Assembly (NCBI RefSeq): GCF_020510565.1
Contig: NZ_CP075189.1
Span: 434,001-498,000, forward strand
Length of the DNA: 64,000 nucleotides
Direction of reading: 5' to 3'
From: Ferribacterium limneticum
GTDB lineage: Bacteria > Pseudomonadota > Gammaproteobacteria > Burkholderiales > Rhodocyclaceae
Part shown: piece by piece, positions 1-8,318 of the stretch
Layout: each line of letters opens with the position of its first letter
Numbering within the stretch: position 1 is the first letter of the stretch
The notes under the pieces: model-generated
The model's database searches: none
What the model saw: only the letters and a program-made list of their open reading frames with translations
What the model was told of the DNA's origin: nothing
Translations under genes and position numbers: made by a program

Positions 1-1098
1 GCCGCCGCGGTTCAGTTGCCAGATTTCATCATCGGTCCAGTCGGCGACCAGTTCCTTGAGTTCCGGCGTGTTGAAGAAATTCTCGCGAACGTAGGCGCCG
101 TTCTTGGCCTTGAAGGTCTGGTACTCGCCGTCGCACAGTTCCATCATGCGCTTCTTGAGGATGCCCTTCTTATCGCGGGTAAACAGCGCATCCCAGTGGG
201 TGCCCCAGACCAGCTTGATGACATTCCAGCCAGCACCGCGGAATTCGGATTCGAGTTCCTGGATGATCTTGCCGTTGCCACGCACCGGGCCGTCGAGGCG
301 CTGCAGGTTGCAGTTGATGACGAAAATCAGATTGTCGAGCTTCTCGCGACCGGCCATGCCGATGGCGCCGAGGGATTCGACTTCGTCAGTCTCGCCGTCG
401 CCCAAAAAGGCCCAGACCTTGCGATCACCGGCCTTGGCCAGTCCGCGCGAGTCGAGGTACTTCATGAAGCGGGCCTGATAAATGGCCTGGATCGGGCCGA
501 GGCCCATGGAAACGGTGGGGAACTGCCAGAAATCGGGCATCAGCCAGGGGTGCGGGTAGGACGAAATGCCCTTGCCGCCGGTTTCCTGGCGGAAGTTGTC
601 CATCTGCTCCTCGGTCAGGCGACCGAGCATGAAGGCGCGGGAATAGACACCCGGAACTGAATGGCCCTGGAAAAAGATCAGGTCGCCGCCGGACGGATCA
701 TTGATGCTGCGCCAGAAATGCGAAAAGCCGACGTCGTAAAGGGCGGCGGCTGAGGCGAAGGAGGCAATGTGGCCGCCGACGTTGGTGTCCTTGTTGGCAC
801 GGACGACCATGGCCATCGCGTTCCAGCGGATATACGAATGCAGCTTGATTTCCATGTCCGGGTTGCCCGGGTACTTGGGCTGCTGGTCGGCCGGAATGGT
901 GTTGATGTATTCGGTGTTGGCCGAGTAGGGCAGATCGATCCCGTCTTCGCGGGCCTGGCCGATCAGCTTCTCGATCAGGAAGTGAGCGCGGTCGGCGCCT
1001 TCCTGGGTGATGACGCTGTCGAGGGCGTCAGTCCATTCTTTGGTTTCCTGCGGATCGAGATCGGCAGGGTCAGGCAAATTGTTCGGTTGTTCGGCCAT
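1..1098 (-). CDS. aceE: Pyruvate dehydrogenase E1 component, N-terminal part (cut by window edge)
   Basis: Homodimeric-type E1 of the pyruvate dehydrogenase complex: thiamine-diphosphate-dependent decarboxylation of pyruvate and acetyl transfer to the E2 lipoyl group. The 366 visible residues begin MAEQPNNLPDPADLDPQE. They include the stretch FASAAALYDVGFSHF and, near residues 230-262, the ThDP motif GDGETDE...NCNLQRLDGP, all typical of AceE (about 890 aa in full). The ATG at 1098-1096 follows a good ribosome site (AGGAGACAAACC). It has its own promoter and a palindrome upstream (separate entries). The C-terminal part and any aceF lie outside the window. Confidence 0.95.
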   Translation of the reverse strand, partial: MAEQPNNLPDPADLDPQETKEWTDALDSVITQEGADRAHFLIEKLIGQAREDGIDLPYSANTEYINTIPADQQPKYPGNPDMEIKLHSYIRWNAMAMVVRANKDTNVGGHIASFASAAALYDVGFSHFWRSINDPSGGDLIFFQGHSVPGVYSRAFMLGRLTEEQMDNFRQETGGKGISSYPHPWLMPDFWQFPTVSMGLGPIQAIYQARFMKYLDSRGLAKAGDRKVWAFLGDGETDEVESLGAIGMAGREKLDNLIFVINCNLQRLDGPVRGNGKIIQELESEFRGAGWNVIKLVWGTHWDALFTRDKKGILKKRMMELCDGEYQTFKAKNGAYVRENFFNTPELKELVADWTDDEIWQLNRGG

Positions 1099-1208
1099 GG
1101 TTTGTCTCCTGGGTTTGAATTTCATTCTGTTTTGCCTGTTCAGCAAAACTACTTTAACTGCTTCTGACTCGGATCGCGAGTCGGTACTTTCCCTAATTCG
1201 CGTTTCGC

Positions 1209-1237
1209 ATTGTAAAAACAATATTCGCATCGTGCAA
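1209..1237 (-). promoter_or_regulatory. Sigma-70 promoter of aceE
   Basis: On the minus strand, TTGCAC (1237-1232) and TACAAT (1214-1209) are separated by exactly 17 bp. They lie about 110 bp upstream of the aceE ATG, in an AT-richer stretch. This is the best promoter match in the window; assignment is by sequence alone. Confidence 0.65.
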
Positions 1238-1253
1238 TACGTGCGAGCACGTA
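1238..1253. promoter_or_regulatory. Perfect 16-bp palindrome next to the aceE -35 box (candidate operator)
   Basis: TACGTGC-GA-GCACGTA has two perfect 7-bp arms and abuts the upstream edge of the aceE -35 hexamer. The position suits a dimeric transcription factor controlling aceE. The factor cannot be named from sequence. Confidence 0.5.
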
Positions 1254-1293
1254 CCGCGAGTTTTTTTGCAGATTTACAACGGCGGGGTTTGGG

Positions 1294-1593
1294 TTAAAGC
1301 GTGGCCCAGCGGGCCAGCGTGCCGCCAAAGAAGGCGGTGGCGATCAGGGCCAGCGGCGAAGCGGCGATGAATACTTTGAGGACGCGGGCAATGAACGGGT
1401 GGGCGACCTGCGATTCGATGAAACAGCGGGCGACCAGCGCGCCCTTGAACCAGATGATGGCAGCGACGAGCAGCGGCAGCCAGCGCGCTTCGCGGAACCA
1501 TTCGCTGAGGCCGAGGCTGGCCAGCGTCAGGGCGACCAGCGCGAGCCATGCCACGGTCAACCGGAAAAAATGGTCATTTTTGAAATCCATCAT
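1294..1593 (-). CDS. NorF-like small membrane protein
   Basis: 99 aa, about three membrane helices, resembling the short subunit-IV/NorF proteins that accompany NorE next to nitric oxide reductases. The ATG directly follows the TGA of the NorE-like gene, so the pair is probably translationally coupled. The first 15 or so codons (MMDFKNDHFFRLTVAW) are made almost entirely by a copy of the 37-bp dispersed motif, so the true start could be a later codon such as the GTG within TVAW. No norCB is in view; function is inferred from pairing and membrane topology. Confidence 0.55.
   Translation of the reverse strand: MMDFKNDHFFRLTVAWLALVALTLASLGLSEWFREARWLPLLVAAIIWFKGALVARCFIESQVAHPFIARVLKVFIAASPLALIATAFFGGTLARWATL
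1551..1588 (-). repeat. Dispersed 37-bp motif, copy 1
   Basis: Reverse orientation on + (CCACGGTCAACCGG then A6, then the AT block ending TTTTGAAATCC). Exact 11-bp core. It encodes the N-terminus of the NorF-like protein, frame ...FFRLTV. Confidence 0.9.
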
Positions 1594-2217
1594 TCAGGCC
1601 AGCACGTAGAACAACGGGAAGATGATCAGCCAGATGATGTCGGTAGCGTGCCAGTAGCAGGCCAGGGCCTCGAGGCCGGCATAGTCCGCGGACGAATAGC
1701 CGCGGAAACTCAGCCGGGCGAGCACCCACAGAATGCCGAGGATGCCCCAGGTAGCATGCACGAGGTGGGTGAAGGTCAGGTAGTAGTAGACGGTGAAGAA
1801 AATGCCCGATTCACCATTGATGCCGTGCGCGAGATTCCAGTCGATTTCGAGCGCCTTGGTGACCGGATAGCCGAGCGCGACGACCAGGCCGGCGACCAGC
1901 CAGATGATGGCCGAGCGATGCTTGTCCTGGCGGATGGCATTGACCGAGCAGGCGATGAAGTAGCTGCTCGTGATCATGAGCAGCGTAATGGTCGTGCCGG
2001 CGGCTACCGACAGGCGTTGGGCGCCGTCGTGGAAGGCCTGCGGGAAATGGGCGCGGGCGATGAAGTACACCGCGAAAAGCACGGCGAATTCGACGAACTC
2101 GCAGGTAATGCCGGCCCAGATGCCCTTGTTGCCGGGAATGCGCAACGGGCTTTCGGCAACGGGGGGCGGTTCGGCGAGGAGGATGGCGGTGGTCATGGCT
2201 GGCGTTTTGGCGAGCAT
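1594..2217 (-). CDS. NorE-like cytochrome c oxidase subunit III family protein
   Basis: About 207 aa multi-helix membrane protein of the haem-copper oxidase subunit III family in its short NorE form, with the motifs WAGITCEFVEFAVLF, FTHLVHATWGI and ACYWHATDIIWLIIF. NorE assists nitric oxide reductase activity, but no catalytic subunits lie nearby. The frame is open back to a GTG at 2280. I prefer the ATG at 2217 (GGAA about 7 bp upstream), with the ATG at 2196 as alternative. Divergent from iorA; directly precedes the NorF-like gene. Confidence 0.65.
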   Translation of the reverse strand: MLAKTPAMTTAILLAEPPPVAESPLRIPGNKGIWAGITCEFVEFAVLFAVYFIARAHFPQAFHDGAQRLSVAAGTTITLLMITSSYFIACSVNAIRQDKHRSAIIWLVAGLVVALGYPVTKALEIDWNLAHGINGESGIFFTVYYYLTFTHLVHATWGILGILWVLARLSFRGYSSADYAGLEALACYWHATDIIWLIIFPLFYVLA

Positions 2218-2335
2218 CGATTGTTCCGCGGGTGGGCGGCGCCGGCCTTGATGTTCATCAATGGCATTCTGATACGACACGAAAAAAATGAATTGATGAG
2301 TTGCGTTGTATCAAGTCGTCCAAAAAATGCCCTCC

Positions 2336-2341
2336 TATAAT
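2336..2341 (+). promoter_or_regulatory. Possible -10 box for iorAB
   Basis: A perfect TATAAT lies 35 bp before the iorA ATG, in the AT-richer gap between divergent genes. No convincing -35 hexamer at 16-18 bp, so it may be activator dependent. Confidence 0.4.
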
Positions 2342-2375
2342 TTGTGGCTTTCGTGCAAATGATCGAGGAGTCGAC

Positions 2376-4253
2376 ATGGCGGCAGTCATGCCTGTACCCG
2401 CAGCAAGCCGGGTTTTGATGTCCGGTAACGAAGCAGTCGCTCGCGCCGTCTGGGAGGCGGGCGTCAAGGTCGCCGCCGCCTATCCCGGCACACCGTCCAC
2501 CGAAATGCTCGAAGTCATTTCGAGCTACCCGGATCTCTATGCCGAGTGGTCGGTCAATGAAAAGGTCTCGCTGGAAGTCGCCATCGGCGCCGCTTACGCC
2601 GGCTCGCGTTCCTTCTGCTGCATGAAGCATGTCGGCATGAACGTCGCCTCCGATGCGCTGATGACGCTTACCCTGACCGGTGTGGTCGGCGGGCTGGTCA
2701 TCGCCATTGCCGACGACGTCGGCCTGTCATCCTCGCAGAACGAACAGGATTCCCGCTACTGGGGCCGCTTCGCCCATGTGCCGGTGCTCGAACCAGCCGA
2801 TTCGCAGGAAGCCTACGCGATGACGCTCTACGCCTACGAGCTGTCCGAAAAATTCCAGGTCCCGGTCATCCTGCGCATGACAACGCGGATCAACCACGTC
2901 AAGTCGCTGGTCACCGTCGGTGAGCGGAACGAATACGTCGGTGCCGGTTTCAAGAAGGAACCAGCCCGCTTCGTCATGGTGCCGGGCAATGCCGGCAAGC
3001 GCATCCCGCTGATGTTCGCGCGCGATATCAAATTGCGCGAACTGGCTGAAACTTCCGAGCTCAATTTCATCGAAGAGGGTTCCGACAAGCGCGTTGGCTT
3101 CATCGCCTCCGGCCCCGCCTACATGCATGTCAAGGAATCCTTCCCGAACGCGCCGGTTCTCAAGCTCGGCTTCTCCAGCCCGGTGCCGTTCGAGAAATGC
3201 CGCGAACTGGCGGCCATGGTCGACCTGGTTGTCGTCGTCGAAGAAGTCGAGCCGCTCGTCGAAACCGAACTCAAGGCGCAAGGCATCAAGGTTATCGGCA
3301 AGGAAATCCTGCCGCTGCAGGGCGAGTTGTCGCCGAACGTGCTCAAGCCGGCCATCGCCAGGTTGCTCGGCGAGCCGGTTACGGAAACGACCGCGCTGGC
3401 TCCGATGCAGGTCTTCCCGCGGCCGCCGACGATGTGCGTCGCCTGTCCGCACCTCGGCGTCTATTACACGCTGTCGCAAGTGCGCAACCTCAATATCTCC
3501 GGTGATATCGGCTGCTACACCCTGGGGGCAGGACACCCGTGGAACGCCCTCGACACCTGCGTCTCGATGGGCGCCTCGATGGGCGTCGCGCTGGGCATGG
3601 ACAAGGGCCGCGGCGAGGCCGACAAGGACAAGCGGATCGTCGCCGTGATCGGCGATTCGACCTTCCTGCACATGGGCATGCAGGGTCTGCTCGACATGGT
3701 TTACAACAAGGGCAACGTCACGGTTTTGCTCCTCGACAACCGCGCCGTCGGCATGACGGGCGGCCAGAACAATCCGGGCAACGGCTACGGCATCCACGGC
3801 GAAGAAGCGCCGCGTGTCGATTTCGCCAAGCTGGTCAGTGCACTGGGCGTCAAGGATGAGCGCATTCACGTCGTCAATCCGTATGAATTGCCGGTGCTCT
3901 TCAAAACCATCCGCGAAGAGGTCAAGGTGCCCGAGGTGTCGGTCATCATCACCGACCAGCCTTGCGTGCTGGTCAAGGATTACCACAAGCTCAAGCCGTT
4001 CGAGGTCATCGACGACAAGTGCACGGGCTGCGGCAATTGCATCGATGTCGGTTGCCCGGCCATCCACGTCACGCGCCGTGGCAAGGAGGTCAAACCGAGC
4101 GGTCGCGAAGTCGATCTGGCCTTCGTGCGCATCGAAACCTCAGTGTGCACCGGTTGCGGCTTGTGCGTCCAGCCCTGTGCGCCGAAGGCCATCGTCCATC
4201 ATGTGCAAACTTCGCCGATCCAGTTGGTGACCAAGGGAGGCTGCGCAGCATGA
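2376..4253 (+). CDS. iorA: Indolepyruvate:ferredoxin oxidoreductase, alpha subunit
   Basis: 625 aa. It oxidatively decarboxylates aryl pyruvates (from Trp, Phe, Tyr transamination) to aryl-acetyl-CoA, passing electrons to ferredoxin. Order: pyrimidine-binding domain (GNEAVARAVWEAG, AAYPGTPSTEM), a middle domain, ThDP domain with GDIGCYTLGAGHP (about 377) and GDSTFLHMG...DNRAVGMTGGQ (about 424-465), then two [4Fe-4S] ferredoxin motifs: CTGCGNC (about 549) and CTGCGLC (about 591). The ATG at 2376 follows GAGGAG; the frame continues upstream without a better start. Its stop overlaps the iorB start (ATGA). Confidence 0.93.
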   Translation: MAAVMPVPAASRVLMSGNEAVARAVWEAGVKVAAAYPGTPSTEMLEVISSYPDLYAEWSVNEKVSLEVAIGAAYAGSRSFCCMKHVGMNVASDALMTLTLTGVVGGLVIAIADDVGLSSSQNEQDSRYWGRFAHVPVLEPADSQEAYAMTLYAYELSEKFQVPVILRMTTRINHVKSLVTVGERNEYVGAGFKKEPARFVMVPGNAGKRIPLMFARDIKLRELAETSELNFIEEGSDKRVGFIASGPAYMHVKESFPNAPVLKLGFSSPVPFEKCRELAAMVDLVVVVEEVEPLVETELKAQGIKVIGKEILPLQGELSPNVLKPAIARLLGEPVTETTALAPMQVFPRPPTMCVACPHLGVYYTLSQVRNLNISGDIGCYTLGAGHPWNALDTCVSMGASMGVALGMDKGRGEADKDKRIVAVIGDSTFLHMGMQGLLDMVYNKGNVTVLLLDNRAVGMTGGQNNPGNGYGIHGEEAPRVDFAKLVSALGVKDERIHVVNPYELPVLFKTIREEVKVPEVSVIITDQPCVLVKDYHKLKPFEVIDDKCTGCGNCIDVGCPAIHVTRRGKEVKPSGREVDLAFVRIETSVCTGCGLCVQPCAPKAIVHHVQTSPIQLVTKGGCAA

Positions 4254-4861
4254 GCGAAAATACCAATATTCTGGTCGTCGGCATCGGCGGTCAGGGCGTC
4301 ATGACGGCGACCGAAATCCTCGCCGAGGCCGCCATCGCGCTCGGCCACGACGCCAAGAAAACCGAAGTCGCTGGCATGGCGCAGCGTGGTGGCGTCGTTT
4401 CGTCGCACCTGCGTTTCGGCCAGCGCGTCCTGTCGCCACAGATCACACCGGGTACGGCCGATGTACTTCTCGGCTTCGAGTCGGCCGAAGCCATGCGCTG
4501 GCAGCACATGCTCAAGCCGGGCGGCATTACGCTGATGAACACGGCCAGACTGGTGCCGCCGGTCGTCGAACTCGGCTTGTTCGATTACCCGGAAGACCCG
4601 CTGGCCGAGATCAGGAAATCCGGCAACAAGGTTGTCGCCTTCGATGCGACGACCATTGCGCAGAATCTCGGCGACATCCGCCTCGGCAACACGGTCATGC
4701 TTGGCGCTATTGCCGATCACCTGCCGTTTGGCGCCGAGGTTTTGCTCGACTGCGTGCTCAAGCGCTTCCAGCGCAAGGGTGAAAAACTGGTCAAGTTGAA
4801 TCGCCAGGCTTTTGAAGCTGGTCGCGCAGCGGTCGGCGAAGCGGAAACTGCAGCCGCGTAA
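4250..4861 (+). CDS. iorB: Indolepyruvate:ferredoxin oxidoreductase, beta subunit
   Basis: 203 aa gamma-domain subunit of the 2-oxoacid:ferredoxin oxidoreductase family, with the N-terminal motif VVGIGGQGVMTATEIL and the internal EVAGMAQRGGVVSSHLRFG typical of IorB. It starts inside the iorA stop (ATGA), so the two subunits are translationally coupled. A GC stem with T-rich tail follows 26 bp after the stop. Confidence 0.92.
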   Translation: MSENTNILVVGIGGQGVMTATEILAEAAIALGHDAKKTEVAGMAQRGGVVSSHLRFGQRVLSPQITPGTADVLLGFESAEAMRWQHMLKPGGITLMNTARLVPPVVELGLFDYPEDPLAEIRKSGNKVVAFDATTIAQNLGDIRLGNTVMLGAIADHLPFGAEVLLDCVLKRFQRKGEKLVKLNRQAFEAGRAAVGEAETAAA

Positions 4862-4887
4862 TCTGGTAAAATACGCGCCAATTCAAA

Positions 4888-4920
4888 GGGAAAGGCCTCC
4901 GCCTTTCCCCTTTTTCTTTT
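4888..4920 (+). terminator. Intrinsic terminator after iorAB
   Basis: A perfect 9-bp stem GGGAAAGGC / GCCTTTCCC with a 4-nt loop, followed by CTTTTTCTTTT. It lies in the gap before folD. A TAAAAT hexamer at 4867-4872 just upstream raises the alternative that this is a hairpin in the folD leader. Confidence 0.7.
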
Positions 4921-4935
4921 CAGTTGGATGCGACG

Positions 4936-5796
4936 ATGACAGCTCAAATTATTGACGGCAAGGCGCTGGCCGAAGAACTTCGCCAGGGTTTCAAGGCACG
5001 CGTCGAGGCGCTCACCGCCAAGGGGCACAAACCCGGTCTGGTGGTCATTCTGGTCGGGGCCGACCCGGCTTCCGAGGTCTATGTCCGCAACAAGGTCAAT
5101 GGCTGCCTGGCCATCGGCATGCACTCCGAAAAGATTACTTACGACGCCACGGTCGATCAGGCGACGGTGCTCGACAAGATCGCCGAACTGAACGCCGATC
5201 CGAACATCCACGGCATCCTTGTCCAACTGCCGCTGCCGAAGCATTTCGATGAAGAAGCTGTGCTCGAAGCGATTGCCGCCGACAAGGACGTCGATGGTTT
5301 CCACGCCGAGAACGTCGGGGCGCTGGCCCAGGGCAATCCGCGCTTCATTCCCTGCACGCCCTACGGCGTCATGAAGATGTTCGAGAAGGGCAATGTCGAT
5401 CTGACCGGCAAGGAAGCCGTCGTCATCGGCCGTTCGAACATCGTCGGCAAGCCGATGGCGCTGCTGTTGATCAACGCCGGGGCGACGGTCACCGTTTGCA
5501 ACTCGCGCACCAAGGACCTGAAATTCCACACCAGCCGCGCCGATATTCTGGTCGCCGCCGTCGGCAAGCCGAAATTCGTCACCGGCGACATGGTCAAGCC
5601 GGGCGCCGTCGTCATCGATGTCGGCATCAATCGCCTGCCGGACGGCAAGCTATGTGGCGACGTCGATTTTGCCAGCTGCCTCGAAGTCGCCGGCCAGATC
5701 ACCCCGGTGCCGGGCGGTGTCGGGCCGATGACCATCACCATGCTGCTGGCAAATACCATCGAAGCTGCGGAACGAAAAGCGGCGCTGGCTGACTAA
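4936..5796 (+). CDS. folD: Bifunctional methylene-THF dehydrogenase / methenyl-THF cyclohydrolase
   Basis: 286 aa, the usual FolD length. It interconverts 5,10-methylene-, methenyl- and 10-formyl-tetrahydrofolate, feeding purine synthesis. Motifs: [14 protein letters not shown] (active-site Lys region), [23 protein letters not shown]-domain [14 protein letters not shown] and the C-terminal [19 protein letters not shown] chose the ATG giving MTAQIIDGK, which matches family N-termini; the ATG 12 bp earlier is possible. purE, another purine gene, follows 35 bp later. Confidence 0.95.
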   Translation: MTAQIIDGKALAEELRQGFKARVEALTAKGHKPGLVVILVGADPASEVYVRNKVNGCLAIGMHSEKITYDATVDQATVLDKIAELNADPNIHGILVQLPLPKHFDEEAVLEAIAADKDVDGFHAENVGALAQGNPRFIPCTPYGVMKMFEKGNVDLTGKEAVVIGRSNIVGKPMALLLINAGATVTVCNSRTKDLKFHTSRADILVAAVGKPKFVTGDMVKPGAVVIDVGINRLPDGKLCGDVDFASCLEVAGQITPVPGGVGPMTITMLLANTIEAAERKAALAD

Positions 5797-5831
5797 GGCC
5801 TCTTTCCATCCCTACTAGAAGGATTTACAAC

Positions 5832-6329
5832 ATGAGCACAAAGCCCCTCGTTGGCATCGTCATGGGTTCGGACAGCGACTGGCCGATCATGCGCGCCGCC
5901 GCCGTTGCCCTGAAGAACCTCGATATTCCCTACGAAGCCAAGGTGCTGTCGGCCCATCGCACGCCCGATCAGGCGCTTGACTACGCCTCTACCGCCGCCG
6001 AGCGCGGCATCAAGGTGCTGATCGGCGCCGCCGGCGGTGCCGCCCACCTGGCTGGCGTTCTCGCCGCCAAGACGCAACTGCCGGTGCTCGGCGTGCCGAT
6101 GCCGTCCAAGCACCTGATGGGTCTCGACTCCCTGCTCTCCATGGTCCAGATGCCCGGCGGCATTCCGGTCGCCACCTTTGCTGTCGGCGAAGCCGGTGCC
6201 ACCAATGCGGCCCTGTTCGCTGTTTCCATTCTGGCCTTGAGCGATGCCGCCGTGGCGCAAAAGCTGGCCGGTTTCCGCCAGAGCCAGACCGAAAAAGTGC
6301 TGTCCAAGACGCTGCCTGACCAGCCTTGA
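5832..6329 (+). CDS. purE: N5-carboxyaminoimidazole ribonucleotide mutase
   Basis: 165 aa class I PurE, converting N5-CAIR to CAIR in purine synthesis. All signature stretches are present: GIVMGSDSDWPIM, LSAHRTPDQ, GAAGGAAHLAGVLAA and MPSKHLMGLDSLLSMVQMPGG. A ribosome site (AGAAGGA) precedes the ATG. purK is not next to it. Probably co-transcribed with folD and the Sua5-type gene. Confidence 0.95.
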   Translation: MSTKPLVGIVMGSDSDWPIMRAAAVALKNLDIPYEAKVLSAHRTPDQALDYASTAAERGIKVLIGAAGGAAHLAGVLAAKTQLPVLGVPMPSKHLMGLDSLLSMVQMPGGIPVATFAVGEAGATNAALFAVSILALSDAAVAQKLAGFRQSQTEKVLSKTLPDQP

Positions 6330-6354
6330 CCGCCACTCCGACCCGCTTTCGCCG

Positions 6355-7341
6355 ATGACTCAGGACTACGCGCGCGCCGTTGAGTTGCTGCGCGCCGGCG
6401 AGCTGGTCGCCTTCCCGACGGAAACGGTTTACGGCCTGGGGGCGGATGCCGCCAACCCGGCCGCCGTCGCCAAGATTTTTGCCGCCAAGGGCCGCCCGGC
6501 CGATCACCCGCTGATCGTCCATGTCGCCGGTCATGACGCCGTCGACCATTGGGCCGAGCAGGTTCCTGCTGTCGCCTGGGAGCTCATGGAAGCCTTCTGG
6601 CCCGGCCCGTTGACGCTGATCCTGAAAAAGAAGGCTTGGGTGCCGGATGCCGTGACCGGCGGTCAGGACACCGTCGGCCTGCGCGTTCCCGGTCACCCGG
6701 TGGCGCTCGAACTGCTTCGTCGGTTCGCTGCGGCGGCTGGCGAGCACGCCGGCATTGCCGCTCCCTCGGCCAACCGCTTCGGGCGCATCAGCCCGACCAC
6801 GGCCGACCACGTCCGCGAAGAACTCGGTGACCGGATTACGCTCATTCTCGATGGCGGCCCGTGCAAGGTCGGCATCGAATCGACCATTGTCGATTGTTCG
6901 CGCGGCGAGCCGGTCGTCCTCCGTCCCGGGCACATCGCCCCGGCCCACCTCGAAGCCGTCCTCGGCCGTCGCCCGGCCATCGAAACCGCCGCCGGCGCGC
7001 CACGCGTCTCCGGCTCGCTGGCCGCTCATTACGCACCGCAAACGCCGATGCGTCTGGTGTCGTCCGAGCGCCTGCTCGATTTCATCAACGCCCAGCGCCA
7101 CAAAGGCGACCGCTGCGGCGTCATCAGCACCAACCAGCCGCCGCATGCCGGCATGCCCCACGCCTGGCGCCTGCTACCGGCTGACCCGGTCGGCTACGCC
7201 CACGACCTCTACGCCGCCCTGCGCGACATGGACCACGCCGGCGTCGACCTGATCGCTGTCGAAGCCCTGCCCGACGAACCAGCCTGGGCCGCCGTCGCCG
7301 ACCGCTTGCGCCGTGCAGTGGCGGGGGCTGGACAGGCTTAA
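6355..7341 (+). CDS. L-threonylcarbamoyladenylate synthase (Sua5 type)
   Basis: 328 aa. It makes threonylcarbamoyl-AMP for the t6A37 modification of ANN-decoding tRNAs. The N-terminal YrdC domain (about 5-190) shows FPTETVYGLGADA, AAKGRPADHPL and APSANRFGRISPTT. The length and C-terminal region after SGSLAAHYAPQTPM mark the Sua5 form rather than short TsaC. The start 26 bp after purE is the first ATG before the conserved domain, but no strong ribosome site is seen. Confidence 0.9.
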   Translation: MTQDYARAVELLRAGELVAFPTETVYGLGADAANPAAVAKIFAAKGRPADHPLIVHVAGHDAVDHWAEQVPAVAWELMEAFWPGPLTLILKKKAWVPDAVTGGQDTVGLRVPGHPVALELLRRFAAAAGEHAGIAAPSANRFGRISPTTADHVREELGDRITLILDGGPCKVGIESTIVDCSRGEPVVLRPGHIAPAHLEAVLGRRPAIETAAGAPRVSGSLAAHYAPQTPMRLVSSERLLDFINAQRHKGDRCGVISTNQPPHAGMPHAWRLLPADPVGYAHDLYAALRDMDHAGVDLIAVEALPDEPAWAAVADRLRRAVAGAGQA

Positions 7342-7351
7342 AAGCACACTT

Positions 7352-7390
7352 CCACGGTCAACCGGAAAAATTGGCCAAAATTGAAATTCC
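7352..7390 (-). repeat. Dispersed 37-bp motif, copy 2
   Basis: Reverse orientation, exact core, A5 tract, then TTGGCCAAAATTGAAATTCC. It lies 10 bp after the Sua5-type stop, between that gene and the tRNA. Confidence 0.9.
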
Positions 7391-7462
7391 GCCCGGCAGC
7401 TTCGCCGCGCCCACAAAGCACTTTGATATGAAAATTGGAGTGCGCTAGAATCGCCCCACGTT

Positions 7463-7538
7463 GGGGGGGTAGCTCAGTTGGGAGAGCGCCTGGTTCGCAA
7501 TCAGGAGGTCGTGAGTTCGATCCTCATCCTCTCCACCA
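7463..7538 (+). tRNA. tRNA-Ala, anticodon CGC
   Basis: A 76-nt cloverleaf including the encoded CCA. D-stem GCTC/GAGC, anticodon stem CCTGG/TCAGG with loop TTCGCAA (anticodon CGC, codon GCG) and T-stem GTGAG/CTCAT around TTCGATC. The acceptor GGGGGGG/CCTCTCC contains the G3:U70 pair that marks alanine tRNAs. A terminator follows. Confidence 0.93.
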
Positions 7539-7551
7539 TCGATTCCTGAAA

Positions 7552-7575
7552 AGGCCTGATTCGTCAGGCTTTTTT
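7552..7575 (+). terminator. Intrinsic terminator of tRNA-Ala
   Basis: Stem GCCTGA / TCAGGC closed by a TTCG tetraloop, followed by six T, 15 bp after the tRNA CCA. Confidence 0.85.
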
Positions 7576-7711
7576 CAATTGTGCCCCGGGTTAGGGTTTT
7601 CCCTCGGGGTGCTTGTATTGCCATCCGAATCGCCGAATACTTCGCGTGTCAGGTTATCGCTGACGCAACAGAGGTTTGGTCGCAAAACAATAACGGATGG
7701 AGGATCGAGAC

Positions 7712-8296
7712 ATGAGTTTGGTACCCAAGGTGCAAACGCACAAGATTTCCAGGAACATCACGCTGAGTGCTGCCGGATACAACGTGATTGCTGCCGATTC
7801 GCCGGCTATCGAGGCGATGACCGATTTTCTGCGGGTCAGCGTGGTCGTCATCGGCCCCGATGCCTCGGTGGTCGAGGCCAATGCGCAGATGATCGCGCGC
7901 GGCGTTCGTCTGCTCATGGTGACGTCGGCCGACGACCGGCTGGAAGGCCTGATTACCGCCCGCGACATCCTCGGCGAGAAGCCGATGCAGGTGGCGGCAG
8001 CGCGCGGCTGCAAGCGCGACGAATTGAAGGTGGCCGAGCTCATGACGCCGATCAGCGCGGTTGATACGCTGTATTTGAAGGAAGTCCTCAACGTGCGCGT
8101 GGTGGATATTCTTGATGCCCTGAAACGTCTCGGCCGCCAGCACATCCTGGTCGAGGACGTCGATGCGGCGACCGGTCTGCCGCGCGTCCGTGGCGTATTT
8201 TCGGCAACCAACATTGGCCGCCAGCTTGGCGTGCCGGTGCTCGGTTTCGAGCTGGCCAGCACCTTCGCCGAAATCGAAGCCGCGCTGGCCAATTGA
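7712..8296 (+). CDS. CBS-domain protein
   Basis: 194 aa with a pair of CBS modules, which usually bind adenosyl ligands: the first around [11 protein letters not shown]...[22 protein letters not shown], the second from [14 protein letters not shown] to [16 protein letters not shown]. No catalytic domain, so probably a regulatory or sensor protein. The ATG follows GGAGG 8 bp upstream. The CoA-transferase downstream starts 1-22 bp after the stop, so an operon and functional link are plausible but unproven. Confidence 0.8.
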   Translation: MSLVPKVQTHKISRNITLSAAGYNVIAADSPAIEAMTDFLRVSVVVIGPDASVVEANAQMIARGVRLLMVTSADDRLEGLITARDILGEKPMQVAAARGCKRDELKVAELMTPISAVDTLYLKEVLNVRVVDILDALKRLGRQHILVEDVDAATGLPRVRGVFSATNIGRQLGVPVLGFELASTFAEIEAALAN

Positions 8297-8318
8297 GGTG
8301 ACGGCACCCCAGCACCCG

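Noticed and set aside
7435..8064. Open frame running through the tRNA-Ala
   Set aside because: It crosses the tRNA and terminator and overlaps the well-supported CBS gene in another frame.
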